A DNA stretch of 64,000 bases from JAAZKA01 sp034926225 (GTDB lineage Bacteria; Bacillota; Clostridia; Oscillospirales; QAMX01): NCBI GenBank assembly GCA_034926225.1, contig JAYFRF010000009.1, positions 1-64,000 on the forward strand. Reading direction: 5' to 3'. Position 1 is the stretch's first letter, and each line of letters begins with the position of its first letter. The notes beneath the pieces were generated by a model, which ran no database searches, was not told the DNA's origin, and saw only the letters and a list, made by a program, of their open reading frames with translations. Below are positions 17,411 to 24,318 of this stretch, piece after piece. The position numbers were made by a program, and so were the translations under genes.

Positions 17411-18649
17411 TTACTCATCTACAGTCACCTCCGTATAGGAGTAAATCACACCGTCGCGCTGTACGGAAACCTTGTCCGCCGAGCCGACCTGTTCGATGTA
17501 CCGCTTGACAATAACGCCGCAGAACCGCTCATCGATTTCGGCTGTATAACAGATACGCCCGGACTGCTCACAGGCAATGAGCGTGGATCCGCTGCCGCCG
17601 AAGGGGTCGAGGACGATGGAGTTCGTCAGTGATGAGTTCATTATGGGGTAAGCCAGAAGCGGTATCGGTTTCATCGTGGGGTGATCGCCGTTTTTCTTCG
17701 GCTTGTCGAACTCCCAGATGGTAGTTTCCTTCCTGCCGGTGTACCACTGATGCTTTCCGCTTTTCTTCCAGCCGTAGAGCACGGGCTCATGCTGCCACTG
17801 ATACGGAGAGCGTCCGAGTACCAGAGACTGCTTTTTCCAGATACAGCAGCCGGAGAGATAGAACCCCGCGTCGGCAAAGGCACGGCGGAAATTCAACCCC
17901 TCGGTGTCTGCGTGGAATACATATATGGAGGCGTCGTCCGCCATGTAGCTTGCCATATTGGTAAAGGCGTCTAGGAGGAACTGATAGAACTTGTCGTTCG
18001 CCATATTGTCGTTCTTGATTTTTCCGGCGGAGCCTTCGTAATTAACGTTGTACGGAGGATCGGTCACTACTAGGTTGACGCGATGGTCGCCGATAAGAAT
18101 ATCATACGTTTCCTTTTTAGTGGAGTCGCCGCAGATAAGCCTGTGCCGTCCGAGCGTCCAGATATCACCGGTTTTTGAGAAGGTCGGCTTTTGCAGTTCA
18201 GCATCGACGTCGAAATCGTCATCCTTCACCTCGGTGTCCTTGCCGAACAAATCCGACAGGTCCTTTTCATCGAATCCTGTAAGGCCGAGGTCGAAGCCGA
18301 GACCCTCGAGTTCTTCCAACTCTATCTTCAATAGTTCCTCGTCCCATCCGGCATCGAGCGCCATACGGTTATCTGCGAGGATATACGCTTTCTTCTGCGC
18401 CTCGGTAAGATGGTCGACATATACACACGGTACCTCGGTGATGCCTTCCTCCATAGCCGCCTGGATTCTGCCGTGTCCGGCGATGACACCGTAGCTGCGG
18501 TCGATGAGGACAGGGTTTACAAAGCCGAATTCCCGTAAAGAAGATCGGAGCTTTTTTATTTGCTCCGCCGAGTGTGTTCTCGCGTTATTCTGATAAGGCA
18601 CCAGCTTTGCGATGGGCACGAGCCGCATCTCAGTCGTTGTCTTGCTCAT
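17411..18649 (-). CDS. ParB-domain DNA methyltransferase
   Basis: A protein of 412 residues. The N-terminus (about 8-95) is a ParB/Srx nuclease-like domain with YQNNARTHSAEQ and GVIAGHGRIQAA. The C-terminal half is an N6-adenine or N4-cytosine methyltransferase with DPPY at 197-200 and the SAM-binding DPFGGSGST at 348-356, the beta-class order. It would modify phage or host DNA using SAM, perhaps to resist restriction. GGTGA precedes the ATG, and the gene overlaps the phage metK gene by 20 bases, so the enzyme and its cofactor supplier are translated together. Confidence 0.92.
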   Translation of the reverse strand: MSKTTTEMRLVPIAKLVPYQNNARTHSAEQIKKLRSSLREFGFVNPVLIDRSYGVIAGHGRIQAAMEEGITEVPCVYVDHLTEAQKKAYILADNRMALDAGWDEELLKIELEELEGLGFDLGLTGFDEKDLSDLFGKDTEVKDDDFDVDAELQKPTFSKTGDIWTLGRHRLICGDSTKKETYDILIGDHRVNLVVTDPPYNVNYEGSAGKIKNDNMANDKFYQFLLDAFTNMASYMADDASIYVFHADTEGLNFRRAFADAGFYLSGCCIWKKQSLVLGRSPYQWQHEPVLYGWKKSGKHQWYTGRKETTIWEFDKPKKNGDHPTMKPIPLLAYPIMNSSLTNSIVLDPFGGSGSTLIACEQSGRICYTAEIDERFCGVIVKRYIEQVGSADKVSVQRDGVIYSYTEVTVDE

Positions 18650-19799
18650 GCTTTTTCACCGCCTCCCGGAGTTCCTGCGCACAGTGATTCCACTCCCATC
18701 TCTCGCAGCCGCCGAAGTGACCGTAGGTCGCGGTCGCGGAATAATCCGTGTCCTTCAGCTTGAGGAATTCGATAATGGCAGCCGGACGGAAGTTGAATGT
18801 ATCAATAACAGCGTTTCTGATTGCCGTATCGGAATACCTGCCTGTGCCGAAGGTATCGACCTGCACGGCGACGGGGTCAGCCTTGCTGATGGCATAGGAG
18901 ACGGCGACCTGGCATTTATCCGCCAGACCGTTCTGCACGACAGACACGGCGACGCATCTCGCCATATAAGCTGCTGAGCGGTCGACCTTCGTGGGGTCTT
19001 TGCCGGAGAACGCTCCGCCGCCGTGCGCTCCCTCGCCACCGTAGGTGTCCACGATGATCTTTCTGCCAGTGAGCCCCGTATCTGCGGCGGGACCGCCTTT
19101 AACAAATCTGCCGGAGGGGTTGACGAGGATCTCCGTTTCCTCATCAAAAGGAAAGCCCTCGAACGCCGGCCACAGGACATTGGTGATAATTTCATTATGG
19201 AGAGCATCGAGGTCTTTGTCCTCGGAATGCTGAACGGATACCACAATTGTCTTTACACGCTTGGGCTTTCGGTCTTCATACTGGACGGTCACCTGCGCTT
19301 TTCCGTCGGAGAAGATACCTTTGATGGTCCCGTCCGAGCGAACCTTGTCGAGCCGTTTACAGATCTGATGGGCAAGTTCCAGAGGCAGAGGAATAAGAGT
19401 TTTGGTTTCGTTGGTGGCGTAGCCGTAAACCGTACCTTGATCCCCGGCGCCGATGGTGGAATACCAGGAGGTGTCTCCGTTTCTTGATTCAAGGGCTCTG
19501 GAAACGCCACCGTCGATGTCCTCCGATTGTTTATGTATATATACATAAATGAGAAACCCCAGCGGATTGTATCCGGCTATCCGCAGGGCCTGTCTTGTAA
19601 TAAATCGGATATCCACACGCTTTGAGCAGGTGATCTCGCCCGCTACGATGATTTTGTGTCCCGTCGCCATGACCTCGCAGGCTACGCGGGAGGATTTGTC
19701 GAGCCGCATGCACTCGTCCAGAATGCTGTCGGCAATGAGGTCACACAGTTTATCCGGGTGACCGATGCATACGCTTTCACAGGTTTTATAGGATATCAT
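18630..19799 (-). CDS. metK: Phage S-adenosylmethionine synthetase
   Basis: A protein of 389 residues, close to the usual length of bacterial MetK. Visible motifs are GHPDKLCDLIADSILDE, GAGDQGTVYGYATNET and GGGAFSGKDPTKVDRSAAY, which hold the ATP and methionine sites. The enzyme makes SAM from ATP and methionine. It sits between the small terminase and the ParB-methyltransferase, so it probably supports phage DNA methylation. GHPDKL differs from the common GHPDKI but keeps the chemistry. The start is the ATG one base after the small terminase stop; a longer frame to 19844 has no support. Confidence 0.94.
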   Translation of the reverse strand: MISYKTCESVCIGHPDKLCDLIADSILDECMRLDKSSRVACEVMATGHKIIVAGEITCSKRVDIRFITRQALRIAGYNPLGFLIYVYIHKQSEDIDGGVSRALESRNGDTSWYSTIGAGDQGTVYGYATNETKTLIPLPLELAHQICKRLDKVRSDGTIKGIFSDGKAQVTVQYEDRKPKRVKTIVVSVQHSEDKDLDALHNEIITNVLWPAFEGFPFDEETEILVNPSGRFVKGGPAADTGLTGRKIIVDTYGGEGAHGGGAFSGKDPTKVDRSAAYMARCVAVSVVQNGLADKCQVAVSYAISKADPVAVQVDTFGTGRYSDTAIRNAVIDTFNFRPAAIIEFLKLKDTDYSATATYGHFGGCERWEWNHCAQELREAVKKHEQDND

Positions 19800-19800
19800 A

Positions 19801-20349
19801 TCAAAATCCCTTTCTCTGGTGCAGCAGTCTTTCCAAATCATCATTTGGGTTTGCGCCGCTGAAATCCACGGTACAGTTTTCCTTGACGATCTGCATGATG
19901 GCGTCCCACTGACGGGCTGCCTGATTCATATAGTTGATACCGATGTTTATAAACGGAGAAGTGATGGGCTTTCCGGTTGTCGGATGTTTTGAGAGGAAGC
20001 CAAGTTCATTGGTCATCTCCTCGCACTGAATCCATCGCGCCACGCACATGGCATAGCGCTCTAACGTCTGGGGAGACACATAGGAGGCACAGCCGATATT
20101 GTTGAGCCACTGCCATGTTTCCTCGTATACCGCCTTCGCACGGAGCTCTGTGCCGTCGCGCTGTTTTGCCGAGAGGATGTCTTTCGGCTTCGGCATTGCC
20201 GTCCCCTCAACATCGGGAATGTCCAGAACGGTAAGTTTCCTGCCGCCCGGATTTCCGTTGGCCGCTTTCTCTGTCACGGCCTTTTTCTTGCGTCCGGCGC
20301 CGGGTCTTTTTCCGCCCTGTCCGCCGGTGTTATTCGATTTTGTCGGCAT
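19801..20349 (-). CDS. Terminase small subunit (P27 family)
   Basis: A protein of 182 residues from ATG 20349 (GGTGAG upstream). The N-terminus is a basic, Gly-rich tail (GGKRPGAGRKKKAV) with the PNGNPGGR-like motif found in P27-family small terminases. The core contains YEETWQWLNNIGCASYVSPQTLERYAMCVARW, in two parts, a helical DNA-binding unit. It recognises the packaging site and regulates the large subunit. It lies two genes downstream of the HNH nuclease region, as usual for HK97-type phages, but the large subunit is separated by five genes, which is less usual. Confidence 0.88.
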   Translation of the reverse strand: MPTKSNNTGGQGGKRPGAGRKKKAVTEKAANGNPGGRKLTVLDIPDVEGTAMPKPKDILSAKQRDGTELRAKAVYEETWQWLNNIGCASYVSPQTLERYAMCVARWIQCEEMTNELGFLSKHPTTGKPITSPFINIGINYMNQAARQWDAIMQIVKENCTVDFSGANPNDDLERLLHQRKGF

Positions 20350-20463
20350 TTTCTCACCGCCTTTCTTTATCACCCTTCTGATATCGCCGTTTGTTCACAC
20401 GAAGCCCCACGCCGCTGTCCGCTTGAAAAGGTCACAGAGGTAAAATGACCCCACCGGTCGGCA

Positions 20464-20823
20464 TTAGCGGTCGATGTCATTCTTATTTGCCTCAAGGGTT
20501 ATCCGCGAGTGACACGCCTTGCATAGTGCCATAAGGTTATGCACGTCGTTGGTGCCGCCCTGACTGAGCGGGAGAATATGATGAATCTCCTCGGTCGGTG
20601 TCAGGCGACCAACCTTCTTACATTCCTCGCAGAGCGGGTGCACCTTGATGAAGCGGTCGCGGATTCGCTTCCACGCACGACCGTACCTTTTGTTCGTCTC
20701 CGGCTCACGCTGGAAATGGTTGTAATGATAGTCTGCCTGTCGTTGGTGCTCCGGGCAGTAAAGACCGCTTGTCAGCGTTGGACAGCCGGGTTGCTGGCAC
20801 GGGCGCTGGGGCTTCTTCGGCAT
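20464..20823 (-). CDS. HNH endonuclease of the packaging module
   Basis: A protein of 119 residues from ATG 20823 (GAGGAGGTGAACATC upstream). The two zinc-binding Cys pairs are in CEECKKVG and LCKACHSR, and the catalytic HH is in TPTEEIHHILPLSQGG, with NLMALCKACH as the final part. Such proteins next to terminases (HK97 gp74 type) are needed for cos cleavage and morphogenesis in several phages. It is the first gene after the late promoter. Confidence 0.9.
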   Translation of the reverse strand: MPKKPQRPCQQPGCPTLTSGLYCPEHQRQADYHYNHFQREPETNKRYGRAWKRIRDRFIKVHPLCEECKKVGRLTPTEEIHHILPLSQGGTNDVHNLMALCKACHSRITLEANKNDIDR

Positions 20824-20844
20824 GATGTTCACCTCCTCACGGGC

Positions 20845-20879
20845 ATAAGAAAAGCCCTGCGGGATTGCTCCCACAAGGC
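20845..20879 (-). terminator. Leader terminator downstream of the late promoter
   Basis: GCCTTGTGGGA (20869-20879) pairs fully, with wobble pairs, with TCCCGCAGGGC (20854-20864) around a four-base loop, then TTTTCTTAT. It lies about 22 bases after the predicted transcription start and before the first late gene. Confidence 0.7.
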
Positions 20880-20907
20880 TCGCCTTTGCTAAATTTTCTA
20901 TACTACC

Positions 20908-20935
20908 ATTATACTACATTGCGCCATAACATCAA
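20908..20935 (-). promoter_or_regulatory. Predicted late promoter
   Basis: On the minus strand TTGATG (20930-20935) and TATAAT (20908-20913) are 16 bases apart. It lies between the ArpU-like regulator and the late operon. Confidence 0.62.
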
Positions 20936-20938
20936 CTC

Positions 20939-21358
20939 TCATATACTCTCCACTTTGGGAACGACTACTTTGGTCAAAGCCCAATCGCGCATCCGATAAG
21001 TGTGCTGAATGCTGTAGCCCATCTTGGCTGCCACCTCTTCCCATGTACAGCCGCAGAGGAAACGAAGCTCAAGTAACGTCTGGTATTCCTTATTATCCAC
21101 TGCCTTGATGGCGGTAACAATCTGCCGCTTGATGTCAACCAGACGGTGAATGTCGACGTCGATTTCCGTCTGCAGGTCGACGATCTTTGCGACAGCGTCA
21201 GCCATAGATGACAGGCTGTGGCTGGGATTACGGGGCATTCCCGTTAGTGTTGATGTGCATTTTGTCGCCAGTTCGTTTAGCGAAGCTATCTGTTCGAGCT
21301 TACTGTCAATGCGGAGATCAAGGCGATATGCCTGACTAAGAAAATCCAAAGCCGTCAT
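20939..21358 (-). CDS. ArpU-like late transcription regulator (DUF1492)
   Basis: From ATG 21358 the product has 139 residues. The N-terminal half is a coiled coil (LDLRIDSKLEQIASLNELAT). The C-terminal half is a sigma-region-4-like HTH: YQTLLELRFLCGCTWEEVAAKMGYSIQHTYRMRDWAL, in two parts. ArpU/DUF1492 proteins act late in Gram-positive phages and are thought to drive the packaging and structural genes. The ATG lies one base from the upstream stop. The upstream extension to 21475 is a shadow of the preceding gene. Confidence 0.85.
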   Translation of the reverse strand: MTALDFLSQAYRLDLRIDSKLEQIASLNELATKCTSTLTGMPRNPSHSLSSMADAVAKIVDLQTEIDVDIHRLVDIKRQIVTAIKAVDNKEYQTLLELRFLCGCTWEEVAAKMGYSIQHTYRMRDWALTKVVVPKVESI

Positions 21359-21359
21359 A

Positions 21360-21644
21360 TCACCGCACCTCCATTGCACGAATCTGCCGGAGCAGTATTT
21401 CACCGTCCAGATTGGAAAGCATTTCAAACCAACCGGAGCGAAAGAAGCGCTCCACCTCGTCCCGCACACCTTCATTCTTTATGATTTTATCCCGAAGGAC
21501 ACGCTTGCGTTTATCCGACTGAGCGTCCTTCGTGTCGAAATCGGGTGTATGCGGATGGCGCTTCAGAAAGTCTAGTGCTTCGCGGTAGTCTCTCGCCGCC
21601 TGTACAATAATTGCGTTCGCCAGATTCACATAATGGTCGTTCAT
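21360..21644 (-). CDS. Small phage protein of unknown function
   Basis: A protein of 94 residues, MNDHYVNLANAIIVQAARDYR, with basic stretches KDAQSDKRKRVLRDKIIKNE and a hydrophobic C-terminal helix. It lies between the helicase and the ArpU-like regulator with almost no spacing on the regulator side, and GGAGGT precedes the ATG. Similar small proteins occur at this place in clostridial phages, but I do not recognise a function. Confidence 0.7.
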   Translation of the reverse strand: MNDHYVNLANAIIVQAARDYREALDFLKRHPHTPDFDTKDAQSDKRKRVLRDKIIKNEGVRDEVERFFRSGWFEMLSNLDGEILLRQIRAMEVR

Positions 21645-21702
21645 AATCTGTACCTCCGATAATTTATTACCCTCGGATTGGCACGGATTGTCGATGATTG
21701 TC

Positions 21703-23082
21703 TCATATTTGCAGAACGGCTTTTACGGCATCGATCAGGGCGGCTTGGGTACTGTCCTTCATGGATAACACCTTCAGAACCCGCTCGTCGATAGTACCTT
21801 TTGCCACAATGTGCTGCACCACAACCGTTTCGGCACTCTGTCCCTGTCGCCACAGGCGGGCGTTGGTCTGCTGATATAATTCCAGTGACCAGGTTAGCCC
21901 GAACCAGACGATGCAGGAGCCACCACTTTGTAGATTTAACCCGTGACCGGCGGACGCCGGATGGATAAGCGCCACGGGTAGCTCTCCGGCGTTCCAGCGT
22001 ATTATACTGTCAGCGCTGTCCAGCTTAGAAAACGGAACATGGAACTTTTGTAGCCGCTCCATAATGCGGGCAAGGTCATGCTTGAACCAGTAGGCCACAA
22101 GAAGTGGCTTGCCACCAGCGGCTTCGATAATATCCTCCAGTGCGTCCAGCTTTCTATCATGGATAGCTATGGTATCACCGTCGTCGGTGTATATAGCGCC
22201 GTTTGCCATCTGGCACAGCTTCCCGGTAAGCGCGGCGGCGTTTGCGGCGGTGATGTCTCCGTCCGGGAGCTGCAGCACGAGGTCTTGCTTTAACTCGTCG
22301 TAGTGCTTGCGCTCATCCTCGGAGAGCCAGACGGTATACTCGCTGCTGACTAGCTCTGGCATTTTCAGAAGCTCGGTGGAGCGCATGGAGATGGTGATGT
22401 CGGAGATTTTGTCGTAAATTCGCCGCTCCGCGCCGGGCAGGGGTTTGTAGTTGAAGATGACCTGCCCGTTGCGCTTGTCCGGCTGGAAGTATTCGAGGCG
22501 GTAGTGGCTGATAAAGCGTCCGAGCCGAGCGCCCATATCCAGCAGCCGGAACTCAGCCCACAAATCCATGAGACCGTTACTGCTGGGCGTGCCTGTGAGC
22601 CCGATGATGCGTTTTACCTTTGGCCGTACCTTCATCAACGCCCGGAAGCGCTTTGTTTGATAATTCTTGAATGAAGACAGCTCGTCTATTACGACGGTAT
22701 CGTAGTTGAACGGCAGCTTGCTGTCCTCGATCAGCCATTGGACGTTTTCGCGGTTGATGATGTAGATGTCGGCTGGTTTTATAAGAGCTGCCCGGCGCTC
22801 AGCCTCGGTACCGACAGCCACGCTGTATGTCAGATTGCTCAAATGAGTCCATTTGCTAAATTCTTTCGGCCAGCTCATATAGGCAACTCGTAAAGGTGCG
22901 ATTACTAACACTCTATGGATTTCAAAGCTATCAAACAATAGATCGTACAGAGCCGTCAGTGTAATAATTGTTTTTCCTAAGCCACAATCAAGGAATATCG
23001 CAGATATCGGTTGATTTTCGATAAAATCTACGCTGAAATTCTGGTAATAGTGTAGACTATCTCTACTTAGTGAATCTGCCAT
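21703..23082 (-). CDS. SNF2-family DNA helicase / translocase
   Basis: A protein of 459 residues. Motif I is LDCGLGKTI (about 31-40), motif II is VVIDELSS (DELS in place of DEAH, about 130-137), motif III is GLTGTPSSNG, and the C-terminal lobe carries HPASAGHGLNLQSGG and ARLWRQGQS (motifs V and VI). Such compact SNF2 proteins stand beside VRR-NUC nucleases in many Firmicutes phages and probably act in replication or recombination. The start ATG overlaps the end of the HNH remnant. Confidence 0.93.
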   Translation of the reverse strand: MADSLSRDSLHYYQNFSVDFIENQPISAIFLDCGLGKTIITLTALYDLLFDSFEIHRVLVIAPLRVAYMSWPKEFSKWTHLSNLTYSVAVGTEAERRAALIKPADIYIINRENVQWLIEDSKLPFNYDTVVIDELSSFKNYQTKRFRALMKVRPKVKRIIGLTGTPSSNGLMDLWAEFRLLDMGARLGRFISHYRLEYFQPDKRNGQVIFNYKPLPGAERRIYDKISDITISMRSTELLKMPELVSSEYTVWLSEDERKHYDELKQDLVLQLPDGDITAANAAALTGKLCQMANGAIYTDDGDTIAIHDRKLDALEDIIEAAGGKPLLVAYWFKHDLARIMERLQKFHVPFSKLDSADSIIRWNAGELPVALIHPASAGHGLNLQSGGSCIVWFGLTWSLELYQQTNARLWRQGQSAETVVVQHIVAKGTIDERVLKVLSMKDSTQAALIDAVKAVLQI

Positions 23083-23407
23083 TTTTGTCTCTCCTTTTAC
23101 GCATCGCGTGAATTCTCATGTGCTCATTTCTGTTTATCACAAGAAGATTGCTTAAATTATTGTTGTAGTGATCCCCGTCAATGTGGTGAACTTCGTCGCT
23201 TGCCGTCAGCTCTCGTCCTAGATTGTGTTCAGCTATTTACCGATACAGCACTTTACCAGACACCCTTTGATTTTTTGCACCGGCTTTCTTTGACTTTTGC
23301 GGCATATGACATTCAGCACAACAATAGTGGTGCTTGTTACGTTGCCCATGCCGATCTCGCTTTGTTATTTCTTTTCCACACCAATCGCACTTAACGGTTG
23401 ATTTCAT
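23063..23407 (-). pseudogene. HNH endonuclease broken by an in-frame TAA
   Basis: One frame of 115 codons starts at ATG 23407 (GGAGGG seven bases upstream) and ends at TAG 23063-23065, with a single TAA at 23237-23239. The first half (MKSTVKCDWCGKEITKRD) has the zinc Cys pairs of phage HNH proteins. The second half reads IAEHNLGRELTASDEVHHID then GDHYNNNLSNLLVINRNEH, the HNH active site. Family members have Tyr at the stop (R-Y-I-A-E). Without suppression only the 56-residue N-terminal piece, lacking the catalytic site, is made. Confidence 0.88.
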
Positions 23408-23669
23408 CGAGTATCCCTCCAATCTGCTGCTCATCATCAAGGACGTAAACCTTAAAGCCGAGTTTTCTAAGCATCCTGTGTCTTGCCGTCTGCAGCGGTC
23501 TCGGCTTTTCTTCAGGCGCTTTCACTTCCACGAACGCCATCTTGCCGCCCGGAAAGAGCAGCAGTCTGTCCGGCATCCCGTCATAACCAGGAGATACGAA
23601 CTTGGGGGCGATGCCGCCGGCCGCCTTGACCGCATTCACCAGTTTTCGCTCAATCTGTTTTTCTCTCAT
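23391..23669 (-). CDS. VRR-NUC domain nuclease
   Basis: From ATG 23669 the protein has 92 residues: MREKQIERKLVNAVKAAGG, then GMPDRLLLFPGGKMAFVEVK with the PD...E-x-K catalytic set, then LQTARHRMLRKLGFKVYVLD. It is a stand-alone virus-type replication-repair nuclease and pairs with the neighbouring SNF2 helicase. The start overlaps the upstream gene by 20 bases, and its own end overlaps the HNH remnant by 17 bases. Confidence 0.92.
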   Translation of the reverse strand: MREKQIERKLVNAVKAAGGIAPKFVSPGYDGMPDRLLLFPGGKMAFVEVKAPEEKPRPLQTARHRMLRKLGFKVYVLDDEQQIGGILDEINR

Positions 23670-24153
23670 ATTCCAGCACCTCAAATGCCACCGCTTTCGC
23701 CGCCTCAAGCGTTTCAATCCTTCGGTTTTCCCACCACTGGTACGGTTCACCGCCAATGATGACCTTGTAGAATTCTCTGCCGCGAAAGCTGTCTATTTCT
23801 GCCGTTATGGTTTTGCGGGTTTTGGGTAGTACCATGAATCCTGCCGGATGTTCCACCCACTGCTTTTTCATAAACGCTCTTTTCCGTGACTCTTTGCGTT
23901 TTGCCGCATCGTCGCGCTCCTGGGCCGCCCGCATATTCCCGGACATGGTGCCGTCGCATACGCAGCCGACCCGGAACTCACCGTTCCACTGGGGATGAAG
24001 CATAACGTGAACATATTTGATGCGGTCATAATCGCAGAGTTCACAGGTGAAGGTCGCGTCTTTCATCGTTTCGACGTTCTCGCAAATCCATCCGCTGTGG
24101 GGAGCGCCAATGGATTCCAGTCTTGCGATACATTTCTGCGAATATCCGCTCAC
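23650..24153 (-). CDS. Phage protein with putative zinc-binding Cys pairs
   Basis: A protein of 167 residues with a GTG start (GGAGGAG upstream). Two Cys pairs, CELC near residue 37 and CVC near residue 64, may hold a zinc ion. The middle is strongly basic (RDDAAKRKESRKRAFMKKQW), and the C-terminus contains YQWWENRRIETLEAAKAVAF. I do not recognise the family. It sits in the replication gene cluster between the PrimPol/DUF927 gene and the VRR-NUC gene. Confidence 0.7.
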   Translation of the reverse strand: MSGYSQKCIARLESIGAPHSGWICENVETMKDATFTCELCDYDRIKYVHVMLHPQWNGEFRVGCVCDGTMSGNMRAAQERDDAAKRKESRKRAFMKKQWVEHPAGFMVLPKTRKTITAEIDSFRGREFYKVIIGGEPYQWWENRRIETLEAAKAVAFEVLEYERKTD

Positions 24154-24318
24154 TTTTACTCCTCCGTTCTGACAAAAATAATGAATGTAACGAAAGTAAC
24201 TACTTGTAGGAGAAACATATATCTCGTATAGGGCTTTTTCTTTACGACCCCCATGAAATTAAAACTACATATATATGCGGTTGTCTTCCGAATGAGGGTG
24301 TTACGGGGGTTATTCTCG

